In this document: piece after piece, positions 1 to 7,851 of the stretch
Layout: each line of letters begins with the position of its first letter
Position numbering within the stretch: the stretch's first letter is position 1
Source of the DNA: an uncultured Prevotella sp.
GTDB lineage: Bacteria; Bacteroidota; Bacteroidia; Bacteroidales; Bacteroidaceae
Length of the DNA: 56,880 bases
Reading direction: 5' to 3'
Assembly: GCA_905198745.1 (NCBI GenBank)
Contig: CAJKDU010000012.1
Coordinates: 1-56,880, forward strand
Notes under the pieces: generated by a model
What the model was told of the DNA's origin: nothing
Databases searched by the model: none
What the model saw: the letters and a program-made list of their open reading frames with translations, nothing else
Translations under genes and position numbers: made by a program

Positions 1-1517
1 AGTTCACCCGCATCGTCGGCGACGCCTGCCGCGCCAAGACCCACTGCCAGTCGCGCAAGCTCAGCATGGCCCTGGCCAACCTCTACACCCGGCAGCGCAG
101 CGACAGCGTCAGCGCCGGTACCCCTGCCGAGGGCGACCTCGCCTGGCTCTATGCCACCACGCCGCCCCCGATGCCCTCCAAGGTGCCCACGTTCATGCGC
201 ACCATCCTCGCGCCTGTGCCCCGCATCTACCGTCCTGCCGTGGTCCACGCCGTGTTTCCTGCCCTTGCCACCCACCTGCACGACGTCCACTTCCGCTATA
301 CCGACAACACCCTCCACGAGGCCACCCTCATGACCGTGCTCATGGCAGGCACCGGAGCCGGCAAGAGCAGCATCAACAAGCCCATAGAGTTTATCATGGC
401 CGACATAGCCGCCCGCGACCGCCACAACCTTGCCCGCGAAGCCGACTGGCGCAAGGCCCTCGAGACCGCCAAGCCCAACGACAAGAAGCCCCAGCGGCCC
501 GAAGGACTCGTGGTGCAGATGATAGACCCCGACACCACCAACGCCGCCTTCGTGCTCCGCATGCGCGACGCAGGCGGCCGCTTCCTCTTCCTCCAGATGA
601 ACGAGATAGAACTCTTCGACACGCTCTGCGTGCGCCCCAACAGCCGGCAGCAGTTCCAGATCATGTGTCTCGCCTTCGACAACGACACCTACGGACAGAC
701 ACGCGCATCGGCACAGGCGGTGAGCGAGAAGGTGAAGGTGCACCTCAACTTCGTGGCCTCGACCACCGAAATCAAGGGCTGCCGCTACTTCCGCAACGTG
801 CTCCTCGACGGCCCTGTGTCGCGCCTCTCCTTCTGCACCATCCCCGAACAGGTCATCGGCGCCGAACTGCCCGTCTACGGCAGCTTCGACGACCTCTATG
901 CCAACCGCCTCCGCCCCTACATCGACAACCTCAACAGCGCCTCGGGCGAAATAGTGAGCCGCAAGGCCACCCTGCTGGCACAGAAGCTTGCCGCCGAGTG
1001 CAAGGACATAGCCGTGCTCACCCAGGACCGCGTGTTCGAGAACCTCTCCTTCCGTGCCGTCGTCATAGCCTGGCTCAAGGCGTGCGTGCTCTATGTGGCC
1101 AACGGAGCCGTGTGGGACAAGAACCTCACCGCCTTCGCCCAGTGGATGCTCCGCTACGACCTCTGGTGCAAGCTCCACTACTTCGGCGCCAGCATGCAGC
1201 GCGAGATGAACCGCCAGGTCGATGCCGGCACCGCTGCCGCACCCAACCAGCTCGACCTGCTGCCCGAGGAGTTCACCGTAGACGATGTGGTAGCCATGCG
1301 CATCAGCCTCCACTCGAACATCCGCGTGGACCCCATGCTCCGCAAGTGGGTGGAGCGAGGCAAGGTGGAACGCGTGGACAAGACACAGTATCGCAAGCTC
1401 AGCCACGAGAAGGCGACGGCAAAGAAAAAGGCAGCCGCCGACAGAAAGAGCAAGAAGAATAGTGAACAAAACATGGAAACCGATAATAATAACACATTAA
1501 ACGACAAACAATTATGA
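1..1517 (+). CDS. DUF3987/primase-like P-loop protein, 5' end cut by window
   Basis: The reading frame is open from base 3, so the start lies outside the window. Counting from the first in-window Met (base 66), a Walker A motif AGTGAGKSS lies near residues 94-102, followed by an aromatic and acidic middle. The tail is Lys-rich and probably disordered. From memory this matches long Bacteroidales proteins annotated DUF3987 or VirE/primase-like, found in accessory islands. It overlaps the DUF5675 gene by ATGA, so the two are co-transcribed. GC content is clearly higher than in the housekeeping genes downstream, which suggests an acquired region. ATP binding is supported by the motif; a priming or helicase role is inferred from family names only. 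Confidence 0.7.
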   Translation, partial: FTRIVGDACRAKTHCQSRKLSMALANLYTRQRSDSVSAGTPAEGDLAWLYATTPPPMPSKVPTFMRTILAPVPRIYRPAVVHAVFPALATHLHDVHFRYTDNTLHEATLMTVLMAGTGAGKSSINKPIEFIMADIAARDRHNLAREADWRKALETAKPNDKKPQRPEGLVVQMIDPDTTNAAFVLRMRDAGGRFLFLQMNEIELFDTLCVRPNSRQQFQIMCLAFDNDTYGQTRASAQAVSEKVKVHLNFVASTTEIKGCRYFRNVLLDGPVSRLSFCTIPEQVIGAELPVYGSFDDLYANRLRPYIDNLNSASGEIVSRKATLLAQKLAAECKDIAVLTQDRVFENLSFRAVVIAWLKACVLYVANGAVWDKNLTAFAQWMLRYDLWCKLHYFGASMQREMNRQVDAGTAAAPNQLDLLPEEFTVDDVVAMRISLHSNIRVDPMLRKWVERGKVERVDKTQYRKLSHEKATAKKKAAADRKSKKNSEQNMETDNNNTLNDKQL

Positions 1518-2035
1518 GTCAACCACTAACCATCTCAAGCATCATCGACGCTGCCGAAGTGCAGCACTACCTGGCCGAACAGCAACAACGGCAGAAGTTC
1601 GTGCCCACGGCCGACATCTTCGAACTGCGCCTCCACCGCATAGCCAAGCGCAAGGACTACACCATAGGCCGCCTCTATGCCGACGGCAAGTATTTCTGCG
1701 ACACCCTGGAGCCCACCTGGCGCGACGTGGGTCGTGGACGTCCGGGCCGCAAGGTGAAGGGCAAGACCGCCATCCCTGACGGCCACTATCCCGTGGTGAT
1801 CACCCTTTCGCCCCGTTTCCACCAGTGGCTCCCCCTGCTCGTGGGCGTGCCCCAGTTCGAGGGCATCCGCATCCATGCCGGCAACCGCCCGCAAGACACC
1901 GAGGGTTGCATCCTCGTAGGCCTGAACTCCCGCGTAGGCATGGTCACCCAGTCGCGCCACTACCTCCAGCTGCTCCTCACCGTGCTCATAGAAGCCCGGC
2001 GCAAGGACAAGGCATTGTGGATGACAGTGGAGTAG
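1514..2035 (+). CDS. DUF5675 family protein
   Basis: A 173-residue protein with no signal peptide. After about 35 variable residues it carries the DUF5675-type core: a strand ending in a Leu/Glu-rich turn (FCDTLEPTWRD), then KGKTAIPDGHYPV, a central IRIHAGN and DTEGCILVG. The conserved His and the Gly-Cys near the end resemble the active-site layout of YkuD/L,D-transpeptidase-like folds, but this is inference. The ATGA overlap ties it to the upstream P-loop gene. DUF5675 proteins often accompany phage- or island-borne genes in Bacteroidales. The biochemical function is unknown to me. Confidence 0.75.
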   Translation: MSQPLTISSIIDAAEVQHYLAEQQQRQKFVPTADIFELRLHRIAKRKDYTIGRLYADGKYFCDTLEPTWRDVGRGRPGRKVKGKTAIPDGHYPVVITLSPRFHQWLPLLVGVPQFEGIRIHAGNRPQDTEGCILVGLNSRVGMVTQSRHYLQLLLTVLIEARRKDKALWMTVE

Positions 2036-2040
2036 GGCGC

Positions 2041-2324
2041 AACATTCCCCATGGGGACTCCCTTGTGGTTTCCCCGTGGGGACGTTGTGGCTTCTCCGTG
2101 GGTTTCCCTTGTGGCTTCCGTGGGGACGTTGTAATTTCCCGGTGGGGACGTTGTGGCTTCCTGTAGGAAAGGATGGGGTGACGCGCCTCTGTGGTGTGTC
2201 TCCCTTTGTGGTTCTCATGGAGTAGGATAGGGTGGCGTGCCTTTGTAGCGTGCGTCCCCTTTGGGTTCCTGTAGAGATAGGATAGGTTGCTGCGCCTCAG
2301 TGTGTGTCTCCCTTTGTGGTTCCC
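2041..2324. repeat. Nested degenerate tandem repeats, short units then long units
   Basis: About five short units of 20-26 bases (type CCGTGGGGACGTTGTGGCTT) run from 2041 to 2161. Three longer related units follow at 2162-2216, 2217-2269 and 2270-2324 (55, 53 and 55 bases). Each long unit starts with a purine-rich AGGATAGG-type segment and ends in CCCTTTGTGGTTCC. The long units look like the short unit with about 30 inserted bases. The minus strand is open across the array and would give Pro/His/Lys/Gly-rich peptides, which I take as a by-product of the repeats. Confidence 0.8.
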
Positions 2325-2350
2325 GTGTGGCATGACAGGGTCCAAACGCA

Positions 2351-2439
2351 CGGGCTGAAAGCCCAGCCAGTCCTTAGCCCAGGGCAACCGTAGCGACACC
2401 CTGGGTAGCCAGTCGTCCAAGGGCACGCCCTGTAAGGGC
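2351..2439. repeat. REP-like cluster of three short hairpins
   Basis: Three perfect short inverted repeats lie within 90 bases: GGGCT/AGCCC in 2352-2364, CCCAGGG (2378-2384) with CCCTGGG (2399-2405), and GCCCT/AGGGC in 2427-2439. The text resembles intergenic repeats I know from Bacteroides and Prevotella genomes (GGGCTGAAAGCCC and CGCCCTGTAAGGGC types). No transposase is visible nearby. Confidence 0.65.
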
Positions 2440-2611
2440 AAAAGTAAAGTCAACCCTCTGAGTATCAGTCCGCTTTCCCCCTGTAGAGTGTCCGCCTTCG
2501 CCCATGACCTTCCCGCTGTCGCTACACATACCCATGCACCCCTATCTATTCTGCATGGTGCGGCACTCACACACAAATAGCGGAATAGCCCCTAAAAAAC
2601 TCCTCCTAAAA

Positions 2612-2643
2612 CTTGCACATATCCCAAGAAATCAGTATATTTG
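2612..2643 (+). promoter_or_regulatory. Promoter for the SLH-domain protein gene
   Basis: CTTG at 2612-2615, 20 bases, then TATATTTG at 2636-2643: the -7 box fits TAnnTTTG and the -33 box differs by one base. It leaves a leader of about 50 bases before the ATG at 2699. Confidence 0.7.
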
Positions 2644-2698
2644 CACAATCAACAAAAACAATATTAACCAAAACATACACCACTAAACCTTCACGCTT

Positions 2699-5143
2699 AT
2701 GAAAAGGCTCCTAACCCTCTTCCTCCTCCTCCTGCCGGCACTCATCGCCCTTGCAGAGGACAAGAACAAAGTGAAATCCATCGACATCGTCATCGACATG
2801 CCACAGGCAGGCATGACCATGCAGCAAGGCGAGAAACTCGCCCTCAAGGCCGCCAAGACAGCCTTCGGCGACCTCGCACAGAAAGGCATAGTCACCCTAC
2901 AGGACCTTACCTGGGAAGGCGAATTCGACGACAAGAACCCCGAATATCCCAAGTTTCAGGCAGGCCACACCTACACCTGCCACGTGAAGCTCGCCTTCAA
3001 GTATGGAGGCGGATACGTGACCAACTACGCCAAGCGCGATGGCGACAACTGCGTGGACGAGACACTCCTCAAGGCCACCGTCAACGGCAAGGAAGCCACC
3101 ACACAACTGTCAGCACCCTACTACCCGGGCTTCTTGTGCTTCCTCACCGTGCCCGGAGGCGACGGCAAGCCACTCAAGCGCGTGGACGGAGGATCCTATA
3201 AGGAATATGTGGACGAAGACCGCAACTGGGACCTCGGAGCCTACTCGCAGGCAGAGGCCGACCGACTCTGGGTGGGCAAGCAGGAGAAAGACTGCATCAT
3301 CTGGGACCACGCCCATAAACCCGCCGACGGATACTTAGACCTGATAGACACCGACGGCAGCGAATTCGACTCGCAGAGCATACTCTACGTCACCAAGTGG
3401 ATCATCAACATAGACAACTCCGACATGTGGGGCAACCATCCCGTGGAAGAACTCGCCAACAAACTCGTGGCATATCTCTCCGGACCACACCATATCCGCG
3501 AAGTGTGGCTCGGCGAGAAGGTAGACGCCGCCAGGTTCGTCAACCAGCTCAAGACAGTCATGAAGGACCGGCTCACTCCGCTGAGCGACTGGCGCCTCTT
3601 CGACCGGATGAGCTTCATGTTCACAACCGCCGAAGCCACACTCGTGGTGCCGCAGGCGCAGATCAAAGCCGTGGCAGGCGCACTCTCCACCGACAAGTTC
3701 CAGCCCTGCTTCACCGTGAAGACCTACACCGGCGACATCTATGCCGCACAGAAAGCCGGCGTCAAGGCTGCCAAGGACTGGTGCACACAACATCAGTACA
3801 CCGCCAAGATAGCGGCAGCTGACCGCCGCTACCACTTTGCCGACTGCAAGACCATAGGCGCCTTCTTCTATTCCTGCAACCGTTGCGGCAAGTGCGAGCG
3901 CAACCCCAACCACGTGTTCTACGAGGGAGGCTACAAGCAACTGGGCTACAAGGCAGGACACGAAAACTACAAGCACCTCGCCACCAAGGAAGCCTACGTG
4001 GGCGTGAACGCAGCCGGTGAGCACGTGTTCTGGATCAGCTGCAAGGACTGCAATCACGCCGAATGCTGGCAGGCGCTCAACATGACACAGGGCGAATGGC
4101 AACTCACCGGCAACGATGCCTCCTATTCACACTACAAGCACCAGGGGATTCTCGTCATGAAACAGCGCAACCAGGAAGCACTCGCTGCCACACAGCCACT
4201 GCCCAGCTTCTTCACCCTGCCCGCCATAGCCAAAGGCAAGATGAGCCAGTGGGCGGAAGACGGAGTGAACAGGGCTGCATCGGACAACATGATAGACGAC
4301 AACCTGCTCGGCAACGACTATACACGCACCGCCAACCGCCTGCAGCTCGCCTCCATTGCCGTGCGCCTGGCTGAGACCATGACCGGCAAAGAGGTGAAAG
4401 ACCCCGGAAGGAAATTCTCCGACACCGACAACTCCTATGCCAACCGTGCCGCACAGATGCAGCTCTTCGACGGCATCTGCAACGGCAACTTCCAGGCCGA
4501 CGCCACCGTGAGCCGACAGGAAATGGCCACCGTGCTCCGCCGCACACTGACCTACATAGAGAACAACTCCAAGATTGGCTACTCCACCTACACCTCACGC
4601 CTCTCACGCTACACCGACCAGGCGCAGCTCAAGGACTGGGCAAAGGAACCCATGGCTTGCATGGAAGCACTCGGCGTGGTCTATCCCGCCACATCCACCA
4701 CACTCGCTCCGGCAGCTCCTGTCTCCATCGAACTGGCACTCGACGTGGCAGAACGCTGCACCCGTGCCCACAAGGCAGGATGGTATCAGACCGTGGCGAG
4801 CGGCGAGAAGGACGGCTTCATCACCGTGGCAGGTGGCCACAACGACCGCCTCACTATACCCACGGATGGCGGAGCAACCAACTCGTCAATGCCGCTGAGC
4901 GAACGCTTCTGGGCCTTGCTGCCTCCTCCCGGATACGGCCGCTGGCTTCCAGTCATCGATCCCTACACCGGACAGACCCTCTTCTTCGACGGCCAGTGGG
5001 CACACCCCATCAGGCAACACGGCTCCTCGTCGTATGCCAAGAACAGAGGCAAGGTGGCCCGTGCCAAGCAGAAGGCTGCCATAGCCAAGGGCGGCAACGG
5101 ACTCCTCAAGAAGGGCCTCGGCATCCTCAAGGGACTCATGTAG
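2699..5143 (+). CDS. Secreted protein with three SLH-like segments and paired Cys motifs
   Basis: An 814-residue protein with a clear signal peptide (MKRLLTLFLLLLPALIALA, cleavage near residue 19). The first 390 residues match nothing I recognise. CNRCGKC (393-399) and CKDC (448-451) look like a four-Cys metal site. Three S-layer-homology-like segments follow: about 513-560 (SQWAEDGVNRA), 572-620 (FSDTDNSYANRAAQMQLFDG, then VSRQEMATVL) and 637-690 (YTDQAQLKDWAKEPM). The C-terminus is Lys/Gly-rich. SLH domains normally bind cell-wall polymers in Gram-positives and some diderms, so they are unexpected in this lineage. The next gene also encodes a secreted Cys-motif protein and may be a partner. 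GC is high compared with the core genes. Function unknown. Confidence 0.75.
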   Translation: MKRLLTLFLLLLPALIALAEDKNKVKSIDIVIDMPQAGMTMQQGEKLALKAAKTAFGDLAQKGIVTLQDLTWEGEFDDKNPEYPKFQAGHTYTCHVKLAFKYGGGYVTNYAKRDGDNCVDETLLKATVNGKEATTQLSAPYYPGFLCFLTVPGGDGKPLKRVDGGSYKEYVDEDRNWDLGAYSQAEADRLWVGKQEKDCIIWDHAHKPADGYLDLIDTDGSEFDSQSILYVTKWIINIDNSDMWGNHPVEELANKLVAYLSGPHHIREVWLGEKVDAARFVNQLKTVMKDRLTPLSDWRLFDRMSFMFTTAEATLVVPQAQIKAVAGALSTDKFQPCFTVKTYTGDIYAAQKAGVKAAKDWCTQHQYTAKIAAADRRYHFADCKTIGAFFYSCNRCGKCERNPNHVFYEGGYKQLGYKAGHENYKHLATKEAYVGVNAAGEHVFWISCKDCNHAECWQALNMTQGEWQLTGNDASYSHYKHQGILVMKQRNQEALAATQPLPSFFTLPAIAKGKMSQWAEDGVNRAASDNMIDDNLLGNDYTRTANRLQLASIAVRLAETMTGKEVKDPGRKFSDTDNSYANRAAQMQLFDGICNGNFQADATVSRQEMATVLRRTLTYIENNSKIGYSTYTSRLSRYTDQAQLKDWAKEPMACMEALGVVYPATSTTLAPAAPVSIELALDVAERCTRAHKAGWYQTVASGEKDGFITVAGGHNDRLTIPTDGGATNSSMPLSERFWALLPPPGYGRWLPVIDPYTGQTLFFDGQWAHPIRQHGSSSYAKNRGKVARAKQKAAIAKGGNGLLKKGLGILKGLM

Positions 5144-5232
5144 AATGGTACAGCAAGCCAACGACAAAGCACAATGAAAAGGGCTGCTTGTAGGCCTCGC
5201 ACTGCACGTTAACAACAAAACACAATGAAAAG

Positions 5233-6486
5233 ATGGAAAAGAAAAGAATCACTCGTATCCTCATCACCGCAATGCTCGTGCTGCTCGGCTTGACGTCGGC
5301 AGCCGGCGAGGCGGCTGCACAGCAGTCGGCCACCATCCAGCAGTCATGGCTCACCCATGGCGACAAGGTGAACGGAGCGAGCGGCATGACCATGCACGTC
5401 AAGTTGCGCACCGTCAACCTCAAGGGCGTCACCTGTATGATGGAAGTACTCATCTTCAAGCCCAATGGCTCGCTGGTCGACACCAACGACCGCCGTTACG
5501 CCGGCGATGTGGGCGAATTGTGTTACCAGCAGAATTTCGTACCCAACTATGTGGATGCCACCTACAACGACTACAGCATCTTCATCCCCTACACCGCCAT
5601 GCTTCTCGACCCCGGTAAGGCCACCTACAAATGCGTAGCCCGCGTCTACAGGGGCAAAACGAAACTGTGCTCTGCCACCGAGCGTTTCGACGGCACAGGT
5701 CCAGCCGTGGCACAGGCCCATTTGCTGCAACCCGGCTGGCGCAACAAGCAGCAGGCATCAGCCAATGGCAACAAGCAGCAGGCTTCCGTTGGCGGCAACG
5801 TGCGTGCAGGGCAGCAGAGCCTCGGCTCATTCCCCGCAGGACAGACCCGCTATTACGTGTCCAGCGACGGAAAGAGTCCTATGGCGTTGAAGTTCTATTA
5901 CGACAAGGGTTATAAGTGTGCCACCTGGTATAACCACAAGTGGACGAATGGCATCAAGCTGAACCTCTTCGGCACGAAGAACGGCATGAACGACTTTGGG
6001 CAGTACAAAGACCAACCCCGCTTCGGACAGTACTATTCTGTCTACTACGAGCGTGTACGCAGCTTTATGTTATCGTTCATGGAGTATGTCCTCGTGTCCT
6101 CCGATTATTCCAGAGTCACCCTGAAAGGTTCCTACGGCTACAAATGTAGTTATCATGCCGTCAGCAAGCAGCAATATGACCGCCTGTTTGCCTCGGCACA
6201 GAAAGCTCTCCGCTCCACCGGTTCAGGCGGCACCTCGGGCGGCTATGTGGGCGGCAGCACGGTGGCTCCAAGGCCCAACGGCAAATACATCCGCCAGAAC
6301 AGGATAGACAAGGAACCCTGCTATGCCTGTCACGGCACGGGACGCTGTCCGGGCTGCAACGGCACAGGCGACATGGGCGACTCGCACAATTTCCATAAGG
6401 AGAAGGTTGTGATGCGCTGTTCATCGTGCTCTGGTTCCGGCCAATGCCTCACATGTCATGGCACGGGAAGGGTGGTGAAATTCTGA
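5233..6486 (+). CDS. Secreted protein with C-terminal DnaJ-type zinc motifs
   Basis: A 417-residue protein with a signal peptide (residues 1 to about 29, ending AAGEAAAQ). The first third resembles a beta-sandwich (VNLKGVTCMMEVLIFKPNGS). A low-complexity Gln/Asn/Ala linker with a twice-repeated NKQQAS element lies near residues 173-190. The C-terminus has four CxxCxGxG motifs at about 363-370, 372-379, 396-403 and 405-412, the arrangement of the DnaJ zinc domain, but there is no J domain. In DnaJ these bind two zinc ions and assist thiol chemistry; here they would lie outside the cytoplasm. The gene starts 89 bases after its neighbour ends and shows no promoter of its own. Function not known. 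Confidence 0.75.
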   Translation: MEKKRITRILITAMLVLLGLTSAAGEAAAQQSATIQQSWLTHGDKVNGASGMTMHVKLRTVNLKGVTCMMEVLIFKPNGSLVDTNDRRYAGDVGELCYQQNFVPNYVDATYNDYSIFIPYTAMLLDPGKATYKCVARVYRGKTKLCSATERFDGTGPAVAQAHLLQPGWRNKQQASANGNKQQASVGGNVRAGQQSLGSFPAGQTRYYVSSDGKSPMALKFYYDKGYKCATWYNHKWTNGIKLNLFGTKNGMNDFGQYKDQPRFGQYYSVYYERVRSFMLSFMEYVLVSSDYSRVTLKGSYGYKCSYHAVSKQQYDRLFASAQKALRSTGSGGTSGGYVGGSTVAPRPNGKYIRQNRIDKEPCYACHGTGRCPGCNGTGDMGDSHNFHKEKVVMRCSSCSGSGQCLTCHGTGRVVKF

Positions 6487-6564
6487 CCACCACTTCCCGA
6501 AGGGCCATCCTTGAATCAGGCGAGTCCCGTCCAGGGGTGAGCACTCCCTGCCATGCCCCCATGG

Positions 6565-7680
6565 CTACACGTACATCAGATCGGCCATGATGCTGTCGCT
6601 GATGTAGATGCCTTGGCGGGTGAGATGAATCCGTGAGTCGTCGATCTGCAACTGTCCACGCTCCAGGTAAGGCGCGGCGGCACGGAGCAGATAGCGGCGA
6701 TGGCGCGGCAGAAGCGTGCGGAGGTCTATGCCCTCAGGGGTGCGCAGAGCCGTGGTGACGGTGTCGTCGTAGCGCGTGTCGTCGTCTATGCGTTCGCTCT
6801 CGCAAGGACGAGCCCCCTGTTCCAGAGCCGACACATAGGCATTGATGTCGCTCACGTTCCACGAGCGCGTGTCCACGTCGTAGCTGTGGGCAGCGGCACC
6901 CACACCCAGGTAGGGCACTCCCTGCCAGTAACTGCTGTTGTGGCGTGAACGCCTGTGGGGTAGGGCGAAATTGCTTATTTCGTAGTGCTCGTAGCCAGAG
7001 GCAATGAGACGGTCGCACAAGGCATCATACATGCGCAGGCTCAGTTCGTCGTCAATCTCCTTGATTTCTCCCCGCTGGAGCCTATTATAAAGAGGTGTAC
7101 CCTCCTCATACATCAGGCTATAGGCCGAGAGATGCTCCACGTGCAGGCCGAGAGCCTCTGTGATGTCGGCTTGCCACTGGTCGAGAGTCTGTCCGGGGAA
7201 ACCGAACATCAGGTCGATGCTGACGTTGCCAATGCCCGCCTTCCGGAGCCTCCCCACTGCCTGGCGCGCCTGTAGGGCGGTATGACGGCGGTGGAGAAAG
7301 CGCAGACGCTCGTCGCTGAAAGTCTGCACGCCCATGCTCACCCTGTTCACGGGAAGTGAAGCCAGCAGCGCAGCCAGTTCGGGCGTCACGTCGTCAGGGT
7401 TGCACTCCATGGTCACCTCCATCTCGTCGGAGAGCCGTCCGTAGTGCGTCTCCACGGCACCGAACAGCTGCCGCAGCTGTGAAGCCGTGAGCTGACTGGG
7501 GGTGCCGCCGCCAAGGTAGACCGTGCGGAGGGGTTCGTGCAGCTCACCATGTCTCATGGCGAGCTCGCTGCACAGAGCGTCTACATAGCGCTGGCGCATG
7601 GGGACAAGCGTGGTGGAATAGAAGCCGCAGTAGATGCAACGGCTTGCACAAAAAGGTATGTGAATGTATAATCCTGCCAA
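6565..7680 (-). CDS. hemW: HemW-like radical SAM protein (heme chaperone)
   Basis: A 371-residue radical SAM protein. It opens MAGLYIHIPFC and carries the CxxxCxxC cluster motif (CASRCIYC), followed by the conserved LGGGTPSQL and MECNPDD stretches. HemW members bind heme and are often misannotated as anaerobic coproporphyrinogen III oxidase (HemN). The family start MAGxYxHIPFC aligns only if translation begins at the TTG at 7678-7680; no ATG or GTG is available there. A TAnnTTTG box lies about 20 bases upstream (plus-strand 7700-7707). It converges on the zinc-motif gene and is probably monocistronic. Confidence 0.9.
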   Translation of the reverse strand: MAGLYIHIPFCASRCIYCGFYSTTLVPMRQRYVDALCSELAMRHGELHEPLRTVYLGGGTPSQLTASQLRQLFGAVETHYGRLSDEMEVTMECNPDDVTPELAALLASLPVNRVSMGVQTFSDERLRFLHRRHTALQARQAVGRLRKAGIGNVSIDLMFGFPGQTLDQWQADITEALGLHVEHLSAYSLMYEEGTPLYNRLQRGEIKEIDDELSLRMYDALCDRLIASGYEHYEISNFALPHRRSRHNSSYWQGVPYLGVGAAAHSYDVDTRSWNVSDINAYVSALEQGARPCESERIDDDTRYDDTVTTALRTPEGIDLRTLLPRHRRYLLRAAAPYLERGQLQIDDSRIHLTRQGIYISDSIMADLMYV

Positions 7681-7747
7681 AATAGTGTGATTTTTGCTGC
7701 AAAAATACTAATATGTTTTAAAATATGAGCATTAGCCCGAAGAAATG

Positions 7748-7779
7748 TTTGGCAGTTGTCATGCTTTTTTATAATTTAG
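7748..7779 (+). promoter_or_regulatory. Promoter of the EF-G2-like gene
   Basis: TTTG at 7748-7751, 20 bases, TAATTTAG at 7772-7779 (one mismatch to TAnnTTTG). The leader is about 70 bases and contains a small inverted repeat GACC/GGTC near 7802-7814. Confidence 0.6.
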
Positions 7780-7851
7780 AGGCCGAAAACCAATAACCCC
7801 CGACCAGGGAGGTCATACCTGAAAAATTATTCACTCTTAAATCTACACATT

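Noticed and set aside
1535..2576. Long minus-strand open frames rich in Pro, His, Lys and Arg across the repeat block
   Set aside because: They arise from the degenerate repeats and the antisense of the DUF5675 gene; no ribosome-binding context or homology supports them.
5174..5232. Two short ATGAAAAG-starting frames between the two secreted-protein genes
   Set aside because: Only 12 and about 23 codons, without conserved features; the repeated ACAATGAAAAG looks like a small local duplication.
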